Source: Cladocopium goreaui | Taxonomy: Eukaryota > Sar > Dinophyceae > Suessiales > Symbiodiniaceae | NCBI GenBank assembly: GCA_947184155.2 | Contig: CAMXCT020002377.1 | Coordinates: 1 to 64,000, forward strand | DNA length: 64,000 bases | Reading direction: 5' to 3' | In this document: in pieces, positions 28,189 to 40,089 of the stretch | Layout of the letters: every line of letters starts with the position of its first letter | Position numbering within the stretch: position 1 is the first letter of the stretch | Program-made: the position numbers and the translations under genes | Notes under the pieces: generated by a model | Database searches by the model: none | The model's input: the letters and a program-made list of their open reading frames with translations, nothing else | Told to the model about the DNA's origin: nothing

Positions 28189-28200
28189 GCTCCGCTACCA
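28189..28200 (-). promoter_or_regulatory. Copia 1 primer-binding site
   Basis: TGGTAGCGGAGC directly follows the LTR end TTTTCA on the element strand. It fits the 3' end of an initiator-type tRNA (…CTACCA) and is identical to the site in copia 2 at 41990-42001. Confidence 0.85.
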
Positions 28201-28393
28201 TGAAAAGATTCAGGCAGCTCTGTTGTAGCAATGTTGCAGCTGATGCTGTGCGCGCTCACTCTTTTGTACTGTTGGCAAACAGTGTCAGGATAGCTTCAGG
28301 CTCGAGGCCTGTTGATCCATAATGTTGGCAGTGACATCCAGCAGCTGTTGAACTGTACACGAATTGTGTGTTGGACAACGTTGTTATTTAACA
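28201..28393 (-). repeat. Copia 1 5' LTR
   Basis: 193 bp, TGTTAAATAAC to ...TTTTCA on the element strand, ending exactly at the PBS. Positions 28252-28393 are matched by the 3' LTR; 28201-28251 have no counterpart there. Confidence 0.85.
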
Positions 28394-29364
28394 CTTCAGC
28401 ATGATATCAACCAGACTAGAAAAAAACGCTCCAACCAGACGAACTTCAATTACAAGGGCAAACCAGCGGCAAAGAAAGAGCATGCATTGTTGGGTTATGA
28501 ATGGTTTCGATCAGGTACTCCACAGGCTCAAGATGGATAGTCTCGTGTCCGCTATAGAGCTTATGTTTGATATGAAAGTATGGGGTTGTGACAATCATGT
28601 TTTCATTGTGTTGGGAATCATCTTCTGGAAGACCGGGGTTCACTTCGTAGGTTTGTTTCAGTCGCTTAAGATTGTGCTTTGATAGTCCAAACCTTTAGTC
28701 TTCGAATGTCCTAAAGTCACTTTGCAGGAGGAAGTTTCTCGAGATAGTTAGAAGACGTGCCCTGCGTACCTACCTGGCACTTGCTGCTACAAAAGAGGTT
28801 GTCCTTCAGGCCACTATAATGTTTTTTTCCCTAACGAGGCATATTTTTTCAAAAATCCACGTGCCATGTTCTGGTGGTTCTATGTTTGGATGCAGAGTAA
28901 CTTGGTAGAACGAAAAGTCCAGGCCCCATGGACTACGCTTCTTAAATGGGACCCCAATCGGATGCAGAAAACACACATGACACGTTTCGAAATTATTGAA
29001 AGCCAGTTTAGGGTATGCCACCTGTCGTTCTAATTTCAGGTAAACCAATACCCAACTATTTTGTGATATTCTGAGTGTTATGATAGCAGCCACATCCTTG
29101 TAAGTCTTTGCATTCCTTGGCACATGCATCGCATAAAAAGCAAGTCCCTGAAGGCATTGAAACAACAGGCAAGTTGTTCTGCTCAAATCAAATCAAAACC
29201 AACCACAATTCATGCGAAAATCCGTTTGGGTCCGAACTGGACAAGGGAACATGCTAACAAAGAGTTCAAATTAAAGACGTGTTGCAACACCTTGTTTTTT
29301 GTTCATATCCATTATGTATACTGCATATATTATATTAATATAATTATATATTATATTTAAATTT
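28394..29364. other. Unassigned DNA right of copia 1
   Basis: No credible gene. AT-rich near 29310-29360 (ATTATATATTATATT). The minus ORF at 28806-29186 shows no motif and is not accepted. Confidence 0.5.
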
Positions 29365-29365
29365 T

Positions 29366-29792
29366 AACCACAGTGCATTGCAGCGATCAAAAACGAGTTG
29401 GGACAAAATATCATGCGATTTGCAAAAGGCATGTTGTTGACTTCAAGGGCGCCCAAGTTGGAACAGGTTGTTCTTGCTCCGCTGCAAAACTCAAATGTTC
29501 ATGAGTATTGTCGTTTACTGGCTGCAAACGTTTCTATCTTGAGGATGCGGAGCAAGAACAACCTGTTCCAACTTGGACGCCCTTGAAGTCAACAACATGC
29601 CCAAAGTATCCTTGGTTTATCTCCACAGTTTGTTTGCGTCCTTCTCGACAACTAACAGTGGCTGACATGAAGGACTTTTCCCAAAAATCGTTTTAGTTGT
29701 AGCATGCGTGTTTTTGTGGTTCTGTTGGCGTTTGCAAACCGCTTGATATTTTGCCCCAACTCGTTTTTGATCGCTGAAATGCACTGTGGTTT
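29366..29792. repeat. Nested foldback element
   Basis: Outer arms 29366-29426 and 29731-29792 are inverted copies (CAGCGATCAAAAACGAGTTG / CAACTCGTTTTTGATCGCTG). Inner arms 29429-29482 and 29547-29600 are inverted copies of 54 bp with about one mismatch (CATGTTGTTGACTTCAAGGG / CCCTTGAAGTCAACAACATG). The centre is 64 bp. Ends read TAACCACAGTGCAT / ATGCACTGTGGTTTA. No coding capacity: a MITE/foldback type element. Confidence 0.85.
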
Positions 29793-30285
29793 ATTTAGAG
29801 ACAGTGGAGATGTTGCGCAAAATGCCGGCTCACAAGAAAAGTATGACAAGTGCTACATAAGCGTCACGTGTTTGAGTGGATTTAAATCAGAAAACATTGC
29901 CAATCACTGCCATGAGTGGCAAGTCCCGGATGTGGATTGTTTTCTCAGTCAATGTTTTTTTTTCGGAAAGAAACTTGTAGCTCAAGAGCGTTTAGTTTAT
30001 GTTAATTTCTTTGTCATTAAGCTTTGCTTTTGGACGCGTCATGCTCCTTTTAGGAAACCCGTCAATTTCGGGTAAACACTTCAATCATGCACTGAAAATT
30101 GTTTGATTATGGTTCATTTGATTCTGATGTGTTCACGCCTTTCGTGGTCCTTCTATGCTGCCAAGCTAAAGTTTAGCAGGTTGTCATGCGAGTTCGGCCA
30201 TTAAACAATGAGTTCGCGTCATTTCGTCAAGGAGTTTTTCACTTCATCAATGGGATCCTTAGTTTTTAAATCAGTTGGTCAGTTC
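29793..30285. other. Unassigned DNA
   Basis: No gene seen. The first scattered GTTCGTCA words of the next array appear from about 30220. Confidence 0.4.
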
Positions 30286-30600
30286 GTCAACGATTTCATC
30301 AGTTCGTCAATGAGTTCGCCGGTTCGTCAATGAACTCGTCAATTCGTCAATGAGTTCGTCAATTCGTCAATGGTAGTTCGTACAAAGTTCGTCAATTTAG
30401 CTTAAAAGTTCGTACAATTATTGACGAACTCGTTGGGGAATTGACGAACTCATTGACGAATTGACGGGCTCATTGATGAATTGACGAATTCATTGACGAA
30501 TTGACGAGCTCATTGACGAATGGACGAACTCATTGACGAATTGACGAACTCATTGACGAATTGATGAACTGACTGATATTGACAAAGTTGGCAAATCTTA
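30286..30600. repeat. Head-to-head TTCGTCAA array
   Basis: Left half (30286-30410) repeats GTTCGTCAATGA in one orientation; right half (30420-30600) repeats its complement TTGACGAACTCA. The switch is near 30412. The two halves would form a long imperfect hairpin. Units of about 15-16 bp. Confidence 0.85.
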
Positions 30601-31939
30601 GAACCCTGCCATGGTTACATGATAAATATGATAACGGAGCAATATCAATGACTTCATTGTCGAACTGACTGACGAACTTGGTGCTGAACTTGTTGAAGAC
30701 TTCATTTATAAGCTTATCGAGCCAGTGTTTGCCATGACATCGACGCCTGAAGAATCAGAAACAGGAAACAAATTAGTTTGTATACTTTGTAGTTTTTTTC
30801 TGCGCGGATCTTGGCACATTAGGTTACTCGATGTCACTTTCAGCACCTCATCTTTGATATTTTCAGTTGGTGTTGAAATCAATTTCATCACGTCATCACG
30901 CAACTAAGGCCCAAACAACTCCGCCAATCCTTTGAAAAGAACGCTTTCCCAAAAGTAATCAGTATCAATATGTTTGATGATGGGCCCGCTTCAAGGCCCA
31001 TATCCTGCCATGACCAAACAAGTTTAGATTATTTTGTCCATCTTGTGAATCTTGTGGTTCTTACTTCAGGATTCGGTTTGTAAGTCAGTCACAATGCTCA
31101 CCATTTCATATCATATATGTTCATACATAATGATATATAGGATAAGATGTTGCTTCTGTTTGCCTCATTCTGCTTTTGCAAGGCTCCGCACCAAAGCAAA
31201 CATTCCCTGAACATAAATTTTCGTCGGGACATAGAGACAGCATCACTTTCAAGTTCTTCTGACATTGTTTGCTTAATCATTTTCTAGAAATCCCTGGTTT
31301 TTCAAGGGTTTTGATTATGCCTGAGTTTTGAAAGGAACATCCTGCGAGATTTTGTGTTTTTCACTTCACTCTCGAAGCTTTTATGCATAATCTGTTTGTC
31401 TCCCAAAATGGGCCAAATAGTCTTTTCATGAGATACTTTCCACAATATTCCTGCTTTGGAAGTATGACTCAAAAACTTAGTGTGCAGCTTTATTTTCCCC
31501 ATTTTGCCATTGTTTTATCCCAATATGGTGTGCGAGCAATTGCCGAATCCCATTCGTATTGCCCGAAAGTGTCTCATGTGCATAAAAAATCTTCAATACC
31601 TCTCCGGTTTCACTTATCATCTTTATCTTCTGACATGTTTTTGCTATCATTCTGCGATGTTTGCTGCATGTGAGAAATCATCTGTTTGAGGCAGCGTTTT
31701 CACAAGTTTCAGCATTTATTTTTTTTGATGTTTTCGGTTGTTAGACAAGCATTCCCGGAGAAGCAACCCGTTTTTCTTCAAAACCAAATCTGAGGTCTGG
31801 GCTGTTTTCATTGTTTGGTTTTTTGAAGGGACGGTTTTGGGACATCAGTTCAATTCTGTCCGATTTGTTTTTTTGTGTCTTTGTGTGCGTTTGTTTTTGA
31901 ATATGTTTTCCAGAGTATTTGTGATTTGATGTATATAAT
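30601..31939. other. Unassigned AT-rich DNA
   Basis: Short ORFs only, none with recognisable motifs. Nothing else seen. Confidence 0.4.
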
Positions 31940-32500
31940 TTCGTTGTACCCCATCATGTCCCTACAAAATGGCCGGCACCCTTCAAGCGCCTGAGAAGTT
32001 GGGTTGCCGTTGATGCTTATCTTTGCTCAAGTTCTTGCAAAACAATCTGAAATACGACAGTCTTTATGTTTTCTTCTTTTCTCCCATCACACCCTGCAAA
32101 ATGACGTGACAAGTCCTCTTCCAAGCGCCTACAAGATGGGTCAGCATTGCCCTTTAGTCATTTTCTTGAAAGGATTCAAAGGTAGAATTCAAGACTGCTC
32201 AAGCTTATAAATGGTTTGATCATTGATGTTTTCTTCCTCCATCGTGCCCCTACAAAATGACAGGTCCCCTTCCAAACGTTGGCATTTTGGTGCTTCCCTT
32301 CTTTCAAATGCCTCAATCATATTATAATATAGCTCAAGACGGCTCAAGGTAACTGTGAAATGAAACACTATGATATATTAGGTATATTATAAATGCGGTT
32401 GTTATTTGTTTTCCCCATCAGAACCCTACAAAATAACACATTTCCTTCCAAGCACCTACAAGACGGGTCGGCCTTGTGGTTTTCTCCTTCTGTCCTAACG
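31940..32500 (+). repeat. Four diverged copies of a 130-180 bp unit
   Basis: Each copy has a CCCATCA(T)...CCCTACAAAATGAC block followed by CTTCCAAGCGCCTACAAGATGGG or a variant: near 31950, 32085, 32240 and 32415. Copy-to-copy divergence is high, so it is old. Confidence 0.7.
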
Positions 32501-34945
32501 TTTTTGAGCATTTAATTCAAGACAGTTCAAAACTATTTGAATTCTTGATGCCCATGTGGTTCCCAGCAAAAGGGGTCCCTGAAAGTCAACATGACATCTC
32601 GTTTCACACTGAATCCAGAATCAGGACTAGAAAGGGATAATTCAGAGCCACCAGTTAGAAAGAAAGCAATTGTTTAGCTTATTTTCACATGTTGTTCGTA
32701 AAGATTTTCAATCCAGATCCAGCCATTTTGTAGAGATGTTTGTTTGGGCCCATCTATTTCATGGACAAAAGTCTGGGGACATTACTTTTGGGTGGCCCCA
32801 GCCCCAGGTGAATTCCAAGGGGGATGTTTCGGTATGGTTTGGTTCCTTCGCACAATTTAGGTTCTTGAGGCACTTCTAGTTTTCCACAAGCATCGCCACT
32901 TCAAAACCAACACGATAACCTTTATTGAATAATTTTGGGATGTTTCGGGCCTGAAACTTCACTACTGTACGAGATGAATCAATCCGAAACACTACAAAAT
33001 GGGTTCGAAACACTGCAAAATGAGCCCGAAACACTGCAACATGAGTCCAAAACATTGCAAAATGTATCCGAGACCAAAAGGTCCCGGACCTACCTGGAAA
33101 AAACTATGGTGATAACTTTTGTTGTTTTGCTCTCATACTGTAGAGATTTCAATCCAGATCCAGCCATGTTCGAATGATTTTGGGTAGCCCTCGCAAATTA
33201 ATCTGAGAAAAGTCAGTTTGCATTTGCATCTGTCCAATCCCTCCTGATTGATATTGATTAGTTAATTGCCATGTCCTTGCGCCATAAAATGGCATGTGAG
33301 AACTTAGACATGCGCCTGGATCTCCGACAAACTTGGCTATGAAATGATGATATTTTAAGCATGCGCTATTTTAACAAGTTCAAGGTTTGCCGGTTTGCCC
33401 ATGAAATGCACACGTCATTTTGTAGGAGTGATGGGTTGGGTAGAGAGCAATCCTGCAGGGTCATTTTATGGGACTTTCTTCTTGTGTCAGGGATATCGGA
33501 TATCTTTATCTAGGGGAGTGGGGTACGAACCATGTATCATACCGTAGCTTGTTCTTGCACAACCCCATGGGGGGAATTCCAAAATGCGAGAAAACATCCC
33601 ACAACTTAAGGCTTGAACATTGCGGGTATAGATCAGCATCTCGGTAAATGTGCTGTGGTGACTGTGATCAAACGAATTTCTATTTTTTTGCTGAAAGAGG
33701 CCAGAAATTTACAAGATTTGATTTACTAAATGCCAAAAACCTGGAAACAAATTCATAGTCAGTTTTGCTGTCATGTCTACCTCTGTTCGTTTTTTCCGCG
33801 GAATTATTTCAGCAAATGTTCAACCCCAGGAAGTAGGATCCAGCAACACTGAAACTTTGCTCAAACCTTCAAGGGTCGGGCATGACAAGATGATATGTTT
33901 TCCATTGAATGCGTTTTCCTTTTCAATAAGCTGCTCTGCCTTCGAAAAGTCAGCGTTTTTACAGTTTTGACTCCGGTTCCGTGCTGTCCATTGCTCGTTG
34001 CATGTTTTAAGAAAAGATAAAACAGGTGATACCGTTACCCCTACGCAGGTGCCCGCACATGCCCTGAAATTTGTATTCCGGCATTGCTAAAGTTAAGAAC
34101 ATGTTTCCTTATATGATCTTATATCGGTTTATATCAGAAAATAACGTTTACTTTTCATTTTTTCAAGCTTTGAAATGGACATAGATGATTTATTCATGAG
34201 TTCTGCAAAACATTGTTTTGGAGGCTGGTATATCAAAAACAAATTCCGTATCAAGCAAAAGCGTATAAACAATAAACTAAAAACGCATATACCCGCACAA
34301 ATATGTTTTGTCAACTTTGATGCCACGCTGGCCGCCCCCAGGTAGTCGGGGGGGCTGATGGTTTCTGCTGACCGACCAACAATCAGAGATTAAGAGGGGT
34401 TCCTCCAATTTGAAATGAAAAAAATCAAAACCATTACCAAAGGGGGTGCTTTTGCGATAACGCCTGTGGACACCTCATGTTATTGTTTTTTGCACTTCAT
34501 CAACAAAATTTTGAATCCGAGAGTAGGGAACCCCCGAACCGTACCTCACCCGTAATCTGAAATCGCCTCGCTGGACTTAGTAGACTAGCCCAGACTGAGA
34601 TGACAAAACTAGACGCGGTCCAAATGACCAAAATTGCCGCATTCTCCAAAATTTCCCCAACATTCCCCAACAGAACACAAAGAAATCAAATTGGAAGGGA
34701 TCATGCCAAAGTTTGCAACGTAGACATCACAGATTTTTCTGCATGGAAAAATAAAAAGCTTAAACTGTTCGGCCACATCCTCGGGCTGACCGTACTGACC
34801 CGCTAGACAAGCACTATTTGGATGTGGGACATTGCCGGGGGAGACTACGCCCTACGCAGATTGTGAATACACTGGAAGAATCCAGTTGTTAAATCACACG
34901 AGAATTGTGAGACGCTGAATAAATAAATTGCCCAGCTGGTTGTGA
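32501..34945. other. Unassigned DNA with a small tandem repeat
   Basis: 32985-33072 carries four to five copies of a 21-bp unit (CGAAACACTGCAAAATGAGCC). The remainder has no credible gene. ORFs such as 32935-33177 come from the repeat. Confidence 0.5.
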
Positions 34946-35145
34946 AATGTGGGATGCGGATGCCCAAAAAGGAAGTCCAACATCATTTCTTGTTTTACGG
35001 CTAAACCTGAGGTGGACAGGATTGGCTGGACCACTTCCATACGGTTTCTTCATCCCCTGGGGTTTCTGTTCGCCAAGCAGAACTTCAAGGTCAAGAACTC
35101 AAGAACCTTTCAAGGACCATGGAAGCACCAGAGTTCACCGGTGAA
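34946..35145 (+). pseudogene. Possible decayed membrane-protein exon
   Basis: GGTTTCTGTTCGCCAAGCAGAACTTCAAGGTCAAG followed by CTTTCAAGGACC matches the end of the exon-like segment at 36830-37110 (CTGTTTGCCAAGCAAAATGTGAAGG ... CTTTCAAGGACC). It is probably a relic of the same exon. Frame and boundaries are not clear. Confidence 0.3.
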
Positions 35146-36829
35146 TTGTAAGGGGAGTGAGAAGCAGAGAACTACAAGGTAGCTGGATGTAGCTGGCGAC
35201 AAGTATCATTTCGATGACATACAGTATACTAAGTATACTATTAATGTCCATGCCAGTGAAAGTCCATGGTTTGAGCGTTTATTTCTTTGTCCAGACTTGG
35301 TCAAAAGGCCGAGCTCACCGACTGTTTTGACATGCTCTGGTCGTATGCTTTGGGAGGACGCCATATTGGCCAAGCGCCTAGAAGCTGCGACAGCCGCATA
35401 TGTTGCAGTGCACGTGAAGGGCCGCGCGGTTTGCGGAATTGCAGAAGGATGCTGTGATGCTTGGCCGAAGGGCCGAGAACAACGGCATCCTTTTCCATTT
35501 TTTTTCTCTTTTTCTCTCCTCCATTCAGTTTGACGCAACAGTCTGAGCTTCCAGCAAAGATGCAAAAACAAGTTTCAGTCCGACATTCGCAGTGGATTGG
35601 AGCGCAAAAAGCAGCACGTCAGGTCTTTTTTGATTGGCTTCTCAGACAGCTTAAGTGAACCATTCCATTCCTGTCCCAAGGACTGTAACTCCCATCGTGG
35701 AAAACACTGCTGGAGTTTCTGAAGCCTCATGGGCATCTCGGGTGGAAAAGAATAGGTGTTCTTAGATGGTGAGTATCAACAGGAAGTATCGTGCTTGGAG
35801 GCTGCAGAAGTGCGTTTTTGCTTGGCAATCTTTTAATTGAACAATGCTATGAGCCTGCTTCGCGCTTTCAAGGACATCCCGTTGAACCAAACTCAGGCCT
35901 TTCCAGGTCCCAGATATTTCACACAGGGGCACCCTATTCGTTTGAGTCGAACTTGTTGGCCCAAAGTTCGCTGATGTTCACTCCGTTCTTAGGTAGAGAG
36001 CCTCATCTTCGGCACTGATTTGGAAGATGCAGAGGTGTTGTTCTTCGGCACATGATGGCGCAGATGCTGATGGAACGAAGCATTTCGGAGGAGGAAACAG
36101 ATCGTGACTCGGATATGGAACCTCCTTGTACTGTACCCTTCAAATAAACACAGGAGAGCCATGGAGCACCCTGTTTTGGGACATACCCATGTTGTTGGTT
36201 GTTTTCCACAACATGTTGGTTTATGTTTCGTCAACGATTCCTTGGACGGATGGAGGTCCTTTCACGGTCGTCGCATCGAGCCCCGCCTTTCATGAGTTCG
36301 GCTGAACAGACTAAAGTGCAACTCTTCAGTGTGATTGGTAGTGGAGTGTATTATCATTTCATAATTTCATACTGTAGGTCATAGGTGCTTCGTCGTCTGA
36401 GGTGTCATGCAGGGTGCTAAACAACTGTTTTGCAAATATGCCACTCCGCTGCATTTCAGTGGTTCCTTTTGGGGTGGCCGCTTGGGACATGCAAAAGAGT
36501 TGGACATGTGTCAATGGAACAATAAGATACAATAAGCAGGGCTTTGCCTGAAACCTGTTTGGGTCCTTTCCGAAAGCCGACAAGTCCCCCACTCCACCCC
36601 TGGAGAAGCGTCCCGGAGGCCAAATGCGAAAACGTCTGGATGGAGGTTTGCACCAAGGTGGCTGCAGCAGCCTTGGTCTAGGTGCCTTGGAGAGTTTCGG
36701 CGTGGGGCATCGATAGAACTCCCATGTGCCGAATCCTGGACGAGCATTCCAGCTGAATAGTGAATCCAATTCTTTCCTGATCTTTTTCCACATCATTGTT
36801 CGAAGACCTCAATGTTTGCATCCATAGCA
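35146..36829. other. Unassigned DNA
   Basis: Several ORFs of 60-145 codons on both strands, all overlapping each other and without motifs. Nothing supported. Confidence 0.4.
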
Positions 36830-37045
36830 TTCCGTTGGACACCTCAGGTGGTGGCTGTGGACAACCTGTGGCTCTGCGTGGCCATCACCTTGGGCATGGC
36901 GCTGGTCATTGGCCTTGCGCAGCCCTTTGCTCAGCCGCAGATCCTGCAGAGCGCCTGCTTCGCGTGTGCCCTGCTACTTCCTCTTCATGCCCTGCTTCCC
37001 TTTCTGTTTGCCAAGCAAAATGTGAAGGTTACGGCAGTGGTTATG
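36830..37045 (+). other. Possible exon of a multi-pass membrane protein
   Basis: An open frame with GC-richer codons unlike the surroundings: two hydrophobic helices (LWLCVAITLGMALVIGLA and SACFACALLLPLHALLPFLF) followed by AKQNVKV. There are AG/GT candidates at both ends (CCTCAG before GTGGTGGC; GTGAAG before GTTACGG). It resembles the polytopic part of dinoflagellate LRR/GCC2-type genes like the one at 60.6-64 kb. No neighbouring exon is visible, so a stranded exon or pseudogene is likely. Confidence 0.4.
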
Positions 37046-37417
37046 AAAACTGCGTGCGGCAAGGGCAACGACATAGTGCGGTTGCGCCCTGAAAGCCAGC
37101 AATCTTTCAAGGACCGGACTTGCGCAAAGTCTGCAGATGTTTCTTCCTCTCCTTTGCAAAGTCATAGCCACAGGCCACAAGTATATTAGAGTGACAACAA
37201 CACATGGCAACCATATCGTGACTCAATACAAATCCAATACAGTTTGCCCCAGACATGATTGGTGTTGTGTCCACTTCTCACACAACCAGCTGTCCATGCT
37301 GATGAGGATTCCAGGTTATCCAAGCGCATGCCTCAGTGTTTGTTGTGTTTTGCTCATGGCAAAGTTGGATTTCAAAAAACTGCAGGATGCGGTCGGCCAG
37401 CCGGGCCGCCGTGTTGA

Positions 37418-37441
37418 TATTATATATATAAATATGTATAT

Positions 37442-37472
<31 letters not shown>

Positions 37473-37570
37473 AATATGTATTATATAATATGTTAGATAG
37501 ATAACATACATATATATATATTACATGATAATATACATATATGTATGTGTATTGTGTATATGTATGTACT
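37418..37570. repeat. TA/TATG-rich microsatellite
   Basis: Runs of ATATATATAAATATG and TACATATATATATATTACATG; nearly pure AT. Minus-strand ORFs with IYIYIYIY are its translation. Confidence 0.9.
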
Positions 37571-39284
37571 GTAAATATTCTTTTTGGCATTTTGTGGAGG
37601 ACCAAGCAGCACTTTAGACATCCAAGTCTTGGGTAGGTCGGAGGACGCAGATCAGTAGTTCAGAATTTATATCTATGTTTTCACGTGCTGTTCACAGGGT
37701 GCGTGCTCCTTGCCATACACATTCCCAGCCTGGACCTTGACACCTGATCTAAGGATTGTGACTCAAGCGGCGCTGCCAGAGCTTCTAAAGCCTTTGCAGA
37801 AGCTTGGGCCGAAAGAGAAGGGCTGAGCAGGGGAAAAGGGACCACAAAAAGAGGTGAGATTGACATAGCGCCGGCTACACCCCAAACAAAGATGAGCATC
37901 AAGCCAAGAGAGGTCTCAAGAGACAATCTGGACGAAGCAAAGCAACATCTTTCCGAGCAAAAGAACACCTTTGGAGCTTAACAAAGAAAGGAAACCAATG
38001 AAGTTTCAATTTGATCCTTTGAAGAGTGGGAATGAAGTTTGCCGGGTAGTGGAGACTGCAAGAGGGATGGCTTGCCAAACATCATCTGGTGCACCACACC
38101 CAGGCAGCGGGCTGCAAGGTGAAGAAACCTTTCAAAGGTGAAAAAAGAGCAACCGCTTAACATCCGGCGGCAATTTTTGAGAACATCCCTGATTTTTGGG
38201 TCAAGATGTTGTGATGCCAAACAAACTGGAAATATCATGATGAAAAACACGGGTTGTTGTATTTCCGGCTTGGATAAGCTTCAAAGAGTGACAGCAAGGC
38301 CTGGGGCTGTGTGTTCTGAATCTGTATGGCTTGTCGCACTGTCTTGGACAGTAGTTCCATTGAAAAAGCGCACCAGCTGGCAGAAATGCCTCCCAACTCC
38401 ATAGCTCATGGCAGGGAAGAGATGGCATTTGTCGAAGTTTGCAGCTGTTCGCAGCGCATATGCTTTTGGTTCAAGCCGCCGACCCAACATCCAGACCAGT
38501 TGTCCGACCAGTTATCCCTGAGGCAGCTGAATGACAGAGAGGGGAAGTCTGCAACCAGTTCAAACGCTGTTTATCCAAATTGGGGATAAGAACATCATTT
38601 TTTCCTTCTGGAGATTGCAACATCTTTAAATAATCTGGGGACCCCATCTTTTGAGAAGCACCTACTGTATATCAACATGAAGGACATTTCAAAAACCTGC
38701 AGACTGTGGTTGGAGATGATGCTTCACAGGTTTTGTTGGTTGGCAAGTAGGGCATTTGACCTGCATCCGAAACTTCTCCTTTCGGCCAGGGCCACAGATG
38801 TACTCGGACTTCTCTTGGAAGGATGCCCCGCTTTCGTCTGGAAGCGTGCCGGTCATCACAGGTGCCTTGATTCTAGATACTGATCCATTTGACTTCAAGT
38901 TCTCACAGTCGGACCGTCACTCTGTCGGATCTGACCCAGATTTCGCTATGGTTAGCAAATATTTCCTTAGGCGCCTGAATGTAGTACCTTTGAGGAACGC
39001 GGCAAATTGTGTCATTTTTGAGGTGTATCAAATTGTGAAACGCAATGGCAATAGCGTGATTAGGGTAGAGTTGATTTTGGCCGTGTTGCAGATTGGTTTG
39101 CGTGGCAAGCGAAGGTATGCTATTGTTCTTGCACGCCCTTCCGTTTGAGTACTTGGGAGAAGCCTAATCTTTTTTGTCTGGCAGGCGCCGAGGTTGTGAG
39201 GTTGAGGTATGCGATTCAGCACGGCGGAAGCAGCATCAATGTATTAGAATGGTGATGTCAAGACATGTTTTCCGCACATAAGTA
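37571..39284. other. Unassigned DNA
   Basis: No credible gene. The ORF at 38756-39148 (130 codons) is the longest, without a recognisable motif. Confidence 0.4.
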
Positions 39285-39745
39285 TCCCGCAAGACCAGAG
39301 TGTCCAACAAGAGTGTCCCTCAAGAGTGTCTCCCAAGAGAGTTCTATAAGAGGGTCTTGTAATAGTGTTTTGTAAGAGTGCTGCTCAGAAGCGCCAAGCA
39401 AGCGCGTCTTGCAAAAGTGCCCGGCAAGAGTGTCCCAAAAGAGCGTCTTAGAGAACGGTCTCACCAAAGTGCGCCGCAAGAGCGTCTCCCAAGAGTGTCT
39501 CGCAAGAGTGTCTCAATCAAGCGTCAACCAAGAGTGTCGCACAAAAGTGCTCCGCAAGAGTGTCCCACAAGAGTGTGTTTGTGTCACAGAAGGGTATGCA
39601 AAGGGTTGCTTACATGTGTGTCTCTGCTAAATTTGTCCCACAGGAGTGTCAAAAAGAGTGTGGCCCAAGAGTGTCCCACAACGGTGTCTTACCAAGAGTG
39701 TGCGACAAGGTGTCCTCCAAGAGTGTCCCACCAGAGTGTCACATG
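39285..39745 (+). repeat. 15-bp minisatellite (AAGAGTGTCYCNC)
   Basis: About thirty degenerate copies of a 15-bp unit around AAGAGTGTC. 15 is a multiple of three, so frames stay open and give KSVPQE-like peptides; these are not genes. Confidence 0.85.
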
Positions 39746-40089
39746 ATCAATGACCAAGGTCCCCTGAAGACTGCATTGCTATAGCTAGAATCGTCTTAGA
39801 ATACGTTTGCGGAAACTGTTTCCCCCTGCACTTGTGGAAGCGCCGCTGAAGGTCTTGTGGAAGCCAGGTTTGGACTCCGGGCAGCGTGAACTCAAGTATA
39901 CTGGAATCTTCACGCAGTTGTGACCGCTGCTCGCATGAAAGCTGTCGAGGGCGTGTCCCAACCACAACTTCCAATTATCATAGATGAAAACGGCAATTCT
40001 CACACCCAGCTCTTGATGTGCATGTGGGTTTGTGCACCCTCAGATTTTGTATAGAGTGTTGCAGGCGCACGTAGAAACACAAACAATAA
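39746..40089. other. Spacer between two minisatellites
   Basis: No gene or repeat recognised. Confidence 0.4.

Larger units (their letters stand above)
20829..28393 (-). mobile_element. Ty1/copia LTR retrotransposon, young, with extra ORF3
   Basis: Order on the minus strand: LTR, PBS, gag (CCHC), protease, integrase, RT, RNase H, ORF3, PPT, LTR. Integrase before RT and the YVDD RT place it in Ty1/copia. LTR copies 28252-28393 and 20829-20970 differ at 3 of 142 positions. pol is one frame apart from two nonsense codons, and gag-pol needs a -1 shift. The 3' LTR lacks the last about 51 bp of the LTR. The whole sense strand, coding or not, is crowded with CAACA (TGTTG on the plus strand). No matching target-site duplication can be read because the left end is missing. 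Confidence 0.95.

Noticed and set aside
30286-30600. CRISPR-like array
   Set aside because: Units are short, contiguous and degenerate with no spacers, and the orientation flips in the middle; the genome is eukaryotic.
36359-36796. 145-codon minus ORF
   Set aside because: No motif; ends just before the hydrophobic plus-strand exon-like segment and has overlapping alternatives.
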